From positions 1 to 9,707 of the forward strand of contig CALGWX010000320.1 of the NCBI GenBank assembly GCA_937936215.1: DNA of 9,707 nucleotides, given 5' to 3'. The stretch's first letter is position 1. Each line of letters opens with the position of its first letter. Below, in pieces: positions 1 through 6,087 of the stretch. A model generated the notes under the pieces. That model had not been told where the DNA came from, did no database searches, and was given only the letters and a program-made list of their open reading frames with translations. The translations under genes and the position numbers were made by a program. The stretch is from an uncultured Burkholderiaceae bacterium. Its GTDB lineage: Bacteria > Pseudomonadota > Gammaproteobacteria > Burkholderiales > Burkholderiaceae_F.

Positions 1-10
1 AGTCTCCTTG
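1..10 (-). promoter_or_regulatory. Possible ribosome-binding site of a gene beyond the left edge
   Basis: Read on the minus strand this stretch is CAAGGAGACT, a strong Shine-Dalgarno core. It is the same string that precedes the mbnP start in this window. It lies 26 to 35 nt after the hppA stop, so a further co-directional gene probably starts just outside the window. An alternative reading is that the ATG at about 27-29 (minus strand) opens a frame MFEEEDKET that runs off the edge. It has a GGAG directly against the ATG, which is poor spacing, so I prefer the first reading. Confidence 0.35.
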
Positions 11-35
11 TCCTCTTCTTCGAACATCTCCGGGC

Positions 36-2201
36 CTAGCGCGCGGCCGCGTCGGCCGCTGCCGCAACCACGGCGGGTGCCGCGCTCGGCGCAGCGGCGA
101 CGGCCGCGCTGGCCACCGCCGGTACGACCTCGGCACGGGGCGGCTGCTGGCCGCCGTGCACGGCGGCGATGATCGGCACGATCAGCAGGGCGACGATGTT
201 GATGATCTTGATCAGCGGGTTGACGGCCGGGCCGGCGGTGTCCTTGTACGGGTCGCCGACGGTGTCGCCGGTGACGGCGGCCTTGTGCGCGTCCGAGCCC
301 TTGCCACCGTGGTTGCCTTCCTCGATGTACTTCTTGGCATTGTCCCAGGCGCCGCCGCCGGTGGTCATGCTGATGGCCACGAACAGCCCCGTGACGATGG
401 TGCCCATCAGCACGCCGCCCAGCGCGGCAGGGCCGAGGAAGATGCCGACCAGGATCGGCACCAGCACCGGCAGCAGCGAGGGGATCATCATCTCCTTGAT
501 CGCCGCCGTGGTCAGCATGTCGACCGCCTTGCTGTAGTCGGGCTTGGCGGTGCGCTCCATGATCCCCTTGATCTCGCGGAACTGCCGCCGCACCTCGTTG
601 ACCACACTGCCGGCGGCGCGGCCGACGGCCTCCATCGCCATGGCGCCGAACAGGAACGGGATCAGGCCGCCGATGAACAGGCCAATGATCACCATGTGGT
701 TCGAGAGGTCGAAGGTGACCTTGACGCCGGCCTGCTCCAGCCCGCCGGTGTAGTCGGCGAACAGCACCAGCGCCGCCAGGCCGGCCGAGCCGATCGCGTA
801 GCCCTTGGTCACCGCCTTGGTCGTGTTGCCGACCGCATCGAGCGGGTCGGTGATGTTGCGCACGTCCTTCGGCAGCTCCGCCATCTCGGCGATGCCGCCG
901 GCGTTGTCGGTGATCGGGCCGTAGGCGTCCAGCGCGACGATGATGCCGGTCATCGACAGCATCGACGTGGCTGCCACCGCGATGCCGTACAGGCCGGCGA
1001 GGTCGTAGGCGGTCAGGATCGCGGCGCAGATCGCGATCACCGGCCACGCGGTGGCCTTCATCGACACCGCGATGCCGGCGATGATATTGGTGGCATGCCC
1101 GGTGGTCGACGCCTGCGCCACGTACTTGACCGGCTTGAAGTCGGTGCCGGTGTAGTACTCGGTGATCCACACCAGCGCCGCGGTGAGCACCAGGCCGACC
1201 ACCGCCGACAGGTAGAGGTTGAGCACGCTCATGCCGGCGCCCGCGGCCACCGGGCCGAGGATCCAGCTCGTCACCGGGTAGAACAGGATCAGCGAGATGA
1301 CGCCGGCGACGATGAGGCCGCGATAAAGCGCGTTCATGATCTTGCCGCCGTCGCGCGCCTTGACGAAGTAGCAGCCGATCACCGAGGCGATGATCGAGGC
1401 GCCAGAGATCGCCAGCGGATAGATGATGCCGGCGTCTGAGCCCTTGAAGGCGAAGGCACCGATCAGCATGGTGGCAATCACCGTCACCGCGAAGGTCTCG
1501 AACAGGTCGGCCGCCATGCCGGCGCAGTCGCCGACGTTGTCGCCGACGTTGTCGGCGATCACCGCCGGGTTGCGCGGATCGTCCTCGGGAATGCCGGCCT
1601 CCACCTTGCCGACCAGGTCGGCGCCGACATCCGCCCCCTTGGTGAAGATGCCGCCGCCGAGTCGGGCGAAGATCGAGATCAGCGAGGCGCCGAAGGCCAG
1701 GCCGATCATCGGGTGCAGCAGCTCGCGCGGGCCGGCGCCGGCGTGCGTACCGAGCAGCACCCAGTAAAAGCCGGCCACGCCGAGCAGGCCCAGCCCAATC
1801 ACCAGCAGGCCGGTGATCGCGCCGCCGCGGAAGGCGACGTTCAGCGCCGGGTTCAGCCCCCGTGTGGCCGCCTGCGCGGTGCGGACGTTGGCGCGCACCG
1901 AGACGTTCATGCCGATGTAGCCGGCGGCGCCGGACAGGATCGCGCCGATGGCGAAGCCGATCGCCGTCCACCAGCCGAGCAGCGGTGTGAAGCCGATCAG
2001 CAGGAACAGGGCGCCGCCGACGATGGCGATCGTGCGGTACTGGCGGTTCAGGTACGCCTGGGCGCCGGTCTGGACCGCGGCGGCGATCTCCTGCATGCGG
2101 CTGCTGCCGGCGTCCTGCTTGAGGATCCAGAGGATCGAAACCGCGCCGAAGCCCACGGCCAGCAGGCCGCAGGCGAGCGCGAGCATCAGTCCGGGTGACA
2201 T
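36..2201 (-). CDS. hppA: K+-independent H+-translocating membrane pyrophosphatase
   Basis: Integral membrane ion pump that couples hydrolysis of cytoplasmic pyrophosphate to proton export, or can run in reverse. The 721-residue product is hydrophobic throughout, as expected for a family with about 16 membrane helices. The substrate-site block begins at D191 (DVGADLVGKVEAGIPEDDPR) and continues through NPAVIADNVGDNVGDCAG, the hallmark Mg-PPi motif. A second acidic block includes DNAGGIAEMAELP. At the K+-dependence determinant the sequence reads GNTTKAVT, with K462 and T465. K+-independent members carry Lys and Thr there, whereas K+-dependent ones carry Ala and Gly. The C-terminus carries a low-complexity Ala/Pro/Val tail of about 35 residues. 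I chose the ATG at 2201 because AGGAG lies 6 nt upstream. Reading further up to 2336 only adds an Arg/Ser-rich translation of the antisense adk frame. The gene is 49 nt downstream of adk and probably co-transcribed with adk and pfp. Confidence 0.97.
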   Translation of the reverse strand: MSPGLMLALACGLLAVGFGAVSILWILKQDAGSSRMQEIAAAVQTGAQAYLNRQYRTIAIVGGALFLLIGFTPLLGWWTAIGFAIGAILSGAAGYIGMNVSVRANVRTAQAATRGLNPALNVAFRGGAITGLLVIGLGLLGVAGFYWVLLGTHAGAGPRELLHPMIGLAFGASLISIFARLGGGIFTKGADVGADLVGKVEAGIPEDDPRNPAVIADNVGDNVGDCAGMAADLFETFAVTVIATMLIGAFAFKGSDAGIIYPLAISGASIIASVIGCYFVKARDGGKIMNALYRGLIVAGVISLILFYPVTSWILGPVAAGAGMSVLNLYLSAVVGLVLTAALVWITEYYTGTDFKPVKYVAQASTTGHATNIIAGIAVSMKATAWPVIAICAAILTAYDLAGLYGIAVAATSMLSMTGIIVALDAYGPITDNAGGIAEMAELPKDVRNITDPLDAVGNTTKAVTKGYAIGSAGLAALVLFADYTGGLEQAGVKVTFDLSNHMVIIGLFIGGLIPFLFGAMAMEAVGRAAGSVVNEVRRQFREIKGIMERTAKPDYSKAVDMLTTAAIKEMMIPSLLPVLVPILVGIFLGPAALGGVLMGTIVTGLFVAISMTTGGGAWDNAKKYIEEGNHGGKGSDAHKAAVTGDTVGDPYKDTAGPAVNPLIKIINIVALLIVPIIAAVHGGQQPPRAEVVPAVASAAVAAAPSAAPAVVAAAADAAAR

Positions 2202-2250
2202 CGCTTTCTCCTGTTGTGCGGAAACGTCGAGGGTTGAGGCGGGAACCGGG

Positions 2251-2904
2251 CTACGCCAGCGCTTCGAAGACGCGGCGCTTGATCTCTTCCACCGGGCCGA
2301 CGCCGCTGACCTTGCGGTAGCGCGGCGCCTGCGCATCGCCGCTGGCGGCCCACTTCGCGTAGTAGTCGACCAGCACGCTCGTCTGCGCGTGGTAGACCTC
2401 GAGCCGCTTGCGGACGACCTCTTCTTTGTCGTCGTCGCGCTGGACCAGCGGCTCGCCGGTCACGTCGTCGCGGTCGGGCGCCTTGGGCGGGTTGAACTTA
2501 ACGTGGTAGGTGCGGCCGCTGCCGGGGTGCACGCGGCGGCCGCTCATGCGCTCGATGATGTCGGCATCGGGCACGTCGATCTCCAGCACGAAGTCGACCT
2601 TGACGCCGGCCGAGCGCATCGCGTCGGCCTGCGGGATGGTGCGCGGGAAGCCGTCGAACAGGTAGCCGGCGGCGCAATCCGGCTCCTTCAGCCGCTCCTT
2701 GACCAGCCCGATGATGATGTCGTCCGAGACGAGCTGGCCGGCGTCCATCACCTTCTTGGCCGCCAGGCCGAGCGGGGTGCCGGCCTTGACGGCGGCGCGC
2801 AGCATGTCGCCGGTGGAGATCTGCGGGATGCCGAAGCGCTCCCGGATGAAGCCGGCCTGGGTGCCTTTGCCGGCACCCGGCGGCCCGAGCAAGATGATCC
2901 GCAT
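2251..2904 (-). CDS. adk: Adenylate kinase
   Basis: Soluble cytoplasmic enzyme for ATP + AMP = 2 ADP. The 217 residues match the long-LID bacterial form. The P-loop GPPGAGKGT lies at residues 7-15, the AMP-binding region includes STGDMLR (30-36), and the conserved DGFPRT is at 84-89. The LID domain spans about 122-159 and starts GRRVHPGSGRTYH. It has no four-cysteine zinc site, so it is the non-zinc, hydrogen-bonded LID type usual in Gram-negatives. The ATG at 2904 places the P-loop at the expected distance from the N-terminus. The upstream AGGACGGGGG is only a fair Shine-Dalgarno. It lies between pfp (114-nt gap) and hppA (49-nt gap). Its product ADP/AMP balance fits a pathway in which PPi replaces ATP as phosphoryl donor. 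Confidence 0.97.
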   Translation of the reverse strand: MRIILLGPPGAGKGTQAGFIRERFGIPQISTGDMLRAAVKAGTPLGLAAKKVMDAGQLVSDDIIIGLVKERLKEPDCAAGYLFDGFPRTIPQADAMRSAGVKVDFVLEIDVPDADIIERMSGRRVHPGSGRTYHVKFNPPKAPDRDDVTGEPLVQRDDDKEEVVRKRLEVYHAQTSVLVDYYAKWAASGDAQAPRYRKVSGVGPVEEIKRRVFEALA

Positions 2905-2938
2905 CCCCCGTCCTGCCTCTGTTCGGTTTGTTGTGGTT

Positions 2939-2974
2939 GGCCCCTTGCGGGGCCGTCCGGCGCGTCCCCGCCGG
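2939..2974. repeat. Two tandem GC-rich hairpins in the pfp-adk gap
   Basis: Two perfect 6-bp stems lie back to back. GGCCCC (2939-2944) pairs with GGGGCC (2949-2954) across a TTGC loop, and CCGGCG (2957-2962) pairs with CGCCGG (2969-2974) across a 6-nt loop. Neither is followed by a T tract on either strand, so they are not canonical intrinsic terminators. In the minus-strand transcript they sit 35 to 70 nt before the adk start. They could be an mRNA-processing or stability element, or simply a by-product of high GC. Confidence 0.5.
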
Positions 2975-3018
2975 CAAAACGCGCGGAGTCTAACCGCTCC
3001 GGCCGCGGTGCCCGCCCG

Positions 3019-4296
3019 TCACGACTTGGACCAATCGGGCAGCTTGCGCCGCACCGCGACGTTCTTCAGCCGCACGTAGGCGGGCAGCCCGTTAACGTAG
3101 GGCGGGTAGTCCTCGCCCTGGATCAACGGCGCCAGATAGGCGCGGCCCTTGGCGGTGACGCCGAAGCCGTCCTCGGTGATGAAGTCGCGTGGCATTTTGT
3201 GTTCCTGGTTGGCCACCTTGTCCAGCGGCGCGGTGCCGATCTTCCAGCGGTAGGGGCGGTTCGAGATGCGCACGATCGTCGGCATCAACGCATTGGCGCC
3301 CTTCAGTGCCAGCTCGACGGCGGCCTTGCCGACGGCGTAGGCCTGCGCGACGTCGGTCTTGGAGGCGATGTGCCGCGCCGAGCGCTGTAGGTAGTCGGCC
3401 ACCGCCCAGTGCATCTTCAGCTTCAGCTCGCTCTTGACCAGGTTGGCGATCACCGGCGCCACGCCGCCCAACTGGGCGTGGCCAAAGGCGTCGCGCAGGC
3501 CCTGGTCGGCGATGAAGTTGCCGTCGGGCCCGTGCAGCCCTTCGGAGACGACCACGGTGCAGTAGCCGTGCGCGTCGACCTTGGCCTTCACCGCGGCAAG
3601 GAACTTGGCCTGGTCGAGCGGGATCTCCGGGAACAGGATCACCAGCGGCAGCGGATGCTCCTTGGTGTCGGCCAGCGCCGCCGCGGCGGCGATCCAGCCG
3701 GCGTGCCGGCCCATCACCTCGAGCACGAAGACCTTGGTCGAGGTCGAGGCCATCGAGTCCACGTCCATGCTCGCCTCGCGCGTGGACACCGCGACGTACT
3801 TAGCCACCGAGCCGAAGCCGGGGCAGTTGTCGGTGATCGGCAGGTCGTTGTCGATGGTCTTCGGCACGTGGATGGCCTGCAACGGGTAACCCATCGTCTG
3901 CGACAGCTGCGACACCTTCAAGCAGGTGTCGGCCGAGTCGCCGCCGCCGTTGTAGAAGAAGTAGCCGATGTCGTGGGCGCGGAAGACCTCGATCAGCCGC
4001 TCGTACTGGGCGCGGTCCTGTTCCAGGCTCTTGAGCTTGTAGCGGCAGGAGCCAAAGGCGCCGCCCGGCGTGTGCTTCAGGGCGGCGATCGCCGCCGGCG
4101 ACTCGCGGCTGGTGTCGATCAGGTCCTCGTGCAGCGCGCCGAGGATGCCGTTGCGGCCGGCGTAGACCTTGCCGATGCGGTCCTTGTGCTTGCGGGCGGT
4201 TTCGATGACGCCGGCAGCGCTGGCGTTGATCACCGAGGTGACGCCGCCGGACTGGGCGTAGAAGGCGTTGCGGGGGGCAGCTTTGGCGCGGGCCAT
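3019..4296 (-). CDS. pfp: Pyrophosphate-dependent 6-phosphofructokinase
   Basis: Cytoplasmic glycolytic/gluconeogenic enzyme for fructose-6-phosphate + PPi = fructose-1,6-bisphosphate + Pi, freely reversible. It has 425 residues, longer than the roughly 320-residue ATP-dependent bacterial enzyme and in the range of PPi-using members. The nucleotide/PPi loop reads NGGGDS (G117-S121), placing an Asp where ATP enzymes have Gly (E. coli position 104). The catalytic motif reads PKTIDND (145-151), with K146 where ATP enzymes have Gly (E. coli 124). This Asp/Lys pair is the recognised signature of PPi specificity. D149 is the expected catalytic base, and MGRHAGW (195-201) is the sugar-phosphate-binding motif. 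The ATG at 4296 has AGGAG 7 nt upstream. It appears to be the first gene of a pfp-adk-hppA operon. pfp next to hppA is known from methanotrophs and other Proteobacteria. The upstream region is an IS remnant, so its promoter must be local or shared with the copper block. Confidence 0.95.
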   Translation of the reverse strand: MARAKAAPRNAFYAQSGGVTSVINASAAGVIETARKHKDRIGKVYAGRNGILGALHEDLIDTSRESPAAIAALKHTPGGAFGSCRYKLKSLEQDRAQYERLIEVFRAHDIGYFFYNGGGDSADTCLKVSQLSQTMGYPLQAIHVPKTIDNDLPITDNCPGFGSVAKYVAVSTREASMDVDSMASTSTKVFVLEVMGRHAGWIAAAAALADTKEHPLPLVILFPEIPLDQAKFLAAVKAKVDAHGYCTVVVSEGLHGPDGNFIADQGLRDAFGHAQLGGVAPVIANLVKSELKLKMHWAVADYLQRSARHIASKTDVAQAYAVGKAAVELALKGANALMPTIVRISNRPYRWKIGTAPLDKVANQEHKMPRDFITEDGFGVTAKGRAYLAPLIQGEDYPPYVNGLPAYVRLKNVAVRRKLPDWSKS

Positions 4297-4332
4297 CGGG
4301 TCTCTCCTGTTGCGGTGCGGTTCGCGGCAGCA

Positions 4333-4361
4333 AGTTTAGAAGCCGGCCAAGGCGCCCCCTT
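4333..4361 (-). promoter_or_regulatory. Weak candidate promoter for pfp-adk-hppA
   Basis: On the minus strand TAAACT (plus 4333-4338) matches four of six bases of the sigma-70 -10 box and would start transcription about 30 nt before the pfp ATG. The hexamer 17 bp upstream, AAGGGG (4356-4361), is a poor -35. The spacer and -35 are covered by the inverted repeat at 4343-4367, so an activator or repressor bound there could control this promoter. This is inference from position and sequence only. Confidence 0.22.
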
Positions 4362-4367
4362 GGCCGG
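4343..4367. repeat. Perfect 10-bp inverted repeat upstream of pfp
   Basis: CCGGCCAAGG (4343-4352), a CGCCC spacer, then CCTTGGCCGG (4358-4367). It starts 46 bp upstream of the pfp ATG and abuts the point where transposase similarity stops. As RNA it would form a very stable hairpin, followed on the minus strand by CTTCTAAACTTG, which is too poor in T for a clear terminator. It may be a protein-binding operator, an attenuator or leader hairpin, or a relic of the rearrangement that truncated the IS. Confidence 0.7.
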
Positions 4368-4371
4368 GATC

Positions 4372-4686
4372 TGAACCACCCCGTCCAGCGGGGCATACAA
4401 CCACAACGCAAACAGGATCTCCGGCGCAATGGCGCTGCGACCCACACCGCCCTCACGCACCTTGATCGCCGCATACATGCGGCTCAGAGCCTGCCGCTCG
4501 ACCCACGCCCACACCAGCCGCGCCCGGTGGTCGGCCGGCAGCAGCGACTCCAGATCCATCGGCTGCAGCTCGACCTGGCTGCGGTTGGGCCGCACCACCG
4601 GCACCGGCGCAGCCCCCGCGGCCGCGCCGGCCGGGCCGTGCGATCGGCTCGGGCAGATCCTCAAACAACGCGCCCGTTGTGCTCAT
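4372..4686 (-). pseudogene. Truncated, frameshifted IS1182-like transposase N-terminus
   Basis: From the ATG at 4686 the first frame reads MSTTGALFEDLPEPIARP. Then, near 4630-4645, the reading passes to the next frame, continuing PVVRPNRSQVELQPMDLESL, LPADHRARLVWAWVERQ and APEILFALWLYAPLDGV. These are the typical N-terminal segments of IS1182-type (DUF772) transposases, up to the usual LWLYATLDGV. Similarity stops at about 4372, so only the first 100 or so residues of a protein usually above 400 residues remain. The catalytic DDE domain is absent. The frame change fits a small indel in a run of G/C repeats (GGCCCGGCCGGCGCGGCCGC). I saw no terminal repeat or target duplication. Between this fragment and the barrel gene (4687-4776) I see only a small palindrome TTGAC-CGC-GTCAA (4746-4758). 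Non-functional; family assignment is by remembered motifs. Confidence 0.75.
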
Positions 4687-4776
4687 CGTCAATTCGCCCC
4701 CCCCTCCGCCGGCATCCAACCAGTGACGTTCGAGCCCCCATTCCATTGACCGCGTCAAACAAAAACTCACAGGCGC

Positions 4777-6087
4777 TCAGTCGCGTGGCCAAGGCGATGC
4801 CACGGCTTGATCGAAATTAAGGATCACACGAAGAGCGGCAAACATCACTCGCCGTCCGGAGACGACTTCTCCCCCGCCTTCGACGCCGACGCGGGCCCAG
4901 GTGCGGGCTTGCCAGATGAGCCGTACCGTTTCTCGACGCGCGGGTCGGGCATGCTGCAAACGGGCTTCGCGGGCGAGCAGGGAAGCCCCGCTGCCTTGCA
5001 AGCGATGGTGAACGTCGAGGGCTTCGTGTCGCAGGCCCGCAGACCAGGCCGGATGCCACTGCCAATCGGCTTCGAGCCAGCCGCCGCCAACACGCCCGCG
5101 GTAGTCGGCGAGCCCGTTGGCCGATTCCAGCTCGCCCTGTTCATGTCGAAGCCAGCCGGCAAGCGAAAGGGTTAACGGCAGCCGCAGGGCGGATTGCGCG
5201 CCTGTCCAGCGCATGCTGGCGCCGAACAACTGCGAACGTCCGGAGAAGCAGATGACTTGCCGCAACATCGGATCGCATATGGGCGAACCGTGGCTGTGAC
5301 CGACGGCAGGACTCGTATTGGCGGCTCGGGCCTTTGGCTCCACCTTTAGCCATGCCACGTCGGCCGACCAGGCGGCCCAGGTTGCGCCGGCGCGCAAGCT
5401 CAGCCCCGGTTTCGCACTGCCTCCGTGCTCGCTGCCGGGAAACCGCCGCCCGCGCCACAGGCCCGCATCTAGAGCGAAGTCGGCTTCTCCGCTGGGCCCG
5501 CGCCAGCCGAACTGAATGCCGTCATCGGCCATACCGTGGTCGAATGCAGCGCGGTGGGCCAGCGCGGGCAACCCGTAGTTCCCGGTGTGCCACTGTTCGC
5601 CGAGGACAGGCCCCACGGCGAGCCGCTGCCGTCCCGCGGTTGCTAGCCAGACGCGCCCGGCATCGTCGTCTTGCCGCCACTGCAGCCACAAGGCCTCGAC
5701 ATGCGCCGGATCCTCGTTGTGTGCGCCCGCTGCCGCGTAGGCACCTAAGTTCGGCGTCATCCGCCAGGCGGCGGCGGCCGCCACATGCTCGGCTTGCAGC
5801 CCCTCGGGATCTATGCCGGCATCGCCCCTGAGCAGTACTCCATCGAACCGCGTTGAAGGCAGCATTTCAGGGGCCGCCAGCGCGCGTACCGCCAGCTGCA
5901 GCGAGAGATTCAGCGCTGGTTCGACCGGCAGCACGTCGCCGACTTCACCATGCGCATGTGCGGTAGCGCTAGCCGTGATCAGTGTGAGACCGACGGCCCA
6001 CAGCCGGAGCGGTTGCTGGCTGGGGCTGCCATTCTCAGGGCGCCGCGAAGGGGTTGGCGAACTTTGGATTGCGCAGGAACTCTTCAT
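4777..6087 (-). CDS. Predicted outer-membrane beta-barrel (porin-like) protein of the mbnPH locus
   Basis: I do not recognise a named family. The 436-residue frame has a hydrophobic segment LWAVGLTLITASATAHA ending at about residue 45, a good signal peptide with AHA before the cleavage point, so the protein is exported. The rest alternates polar and aromatic/hydrophobic residues (for example LWLQWRQ, GATWAAWSADVAWLKVE, GWLEADWQWHPAWSAGLRHE), as in beta-barrels. A central loop has HSHG (264-267) followed by two cysteines, C271 and C280, possibly a disulfide-closed metal-contact loop. It ends near VILNFDQ plus nine residues, so a terminal barrel Phe is not exact. The only in-frame ATG before the signal peptide is at 6087. 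It overlaps mbnH by 53 nt, has no clear Shine-Dalgarno and gives an unusually long n-region (see findings). Its position last in a copper operon suggests a role in copper passage across, or display at, the outer membrane. That is inference. Confidence 0.75.
   Translation of the reverse strand: MKSSCAIQSSPTPSRRPENGSPSQQPLRLWAVGLTLITASATAHAHGEVGDVLPVEPALNLSLQLAVRALAAPEMLPSTRFDGVLLRGDAGIDPEGLQAEHVAAAAAWRMTPNLGAYAAAGAHNEDPAHVEALWLQWRQDDDAGRVWLATAGRQRLAVGPVLGEQWHTGNYGLPALAHRAAFDHGMADDGIQFGWRGPSGEADFALDAGLWRGRRFPGSEHGGSAKPGLSLRAGATWAAWSADVAWLKVEPKARAANTSPAVGHSHGSPICDPMLRQVICFSGRSQLFGASMRWTGAQSALRLPLTLSLAGWLRHEQGELESANGLADYRGRVGGGWLEADWQWHPAWSAGLRHEALDVHHRLQGSGASLLAREARLQHARPARRETVRLIWQARTWARVGVEGGGEVVSGRRVMFAALRVILNFDQAVASPWPRD

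Noticed and set aside
156..1439. 427-residue open frame on the plus strand opposite hppA
   Set aside because: It is the antisense of a clear hppA gene; the translation is His/Asp/Arg/Gly-rich with no family motif, as expected for long chance frames at high GC.
2202..2336. N-terminal extension of hppA up to 2336
   Set aside because: The added residues are the out-of-frame reading of the adk 3' end, and the ATG at 2201 has a well-spaced AGGAG.
1948..3390. 480-residue plus-strand frame across hppA, adk and pfp
   Set aside because: It crosses three confidently identified genes on the other strand and shows only compositional, low-complexity translation.
3409..4374. 321-residue plus-strand frame opposite pfp
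   Set aside because: Antisense shadow of pfp with Val/Gly/His/Ala-rich translation and no recognisable domain.
4746..4758. TTGAC-CGC-GTCAA palindrome as an operator
   Set aside because: Only 5-bp arms, in degenerating IS flank sequence, with no promoter or gene start properly placed beside it.
4756..4790. Intrinsic terminator after the barrel gene
   Set aside because: There is a T-rich run on the minus strand (GTTTTTGTTT) just after the stop, but the sequence before it cannot form more than a 3-bp stem.
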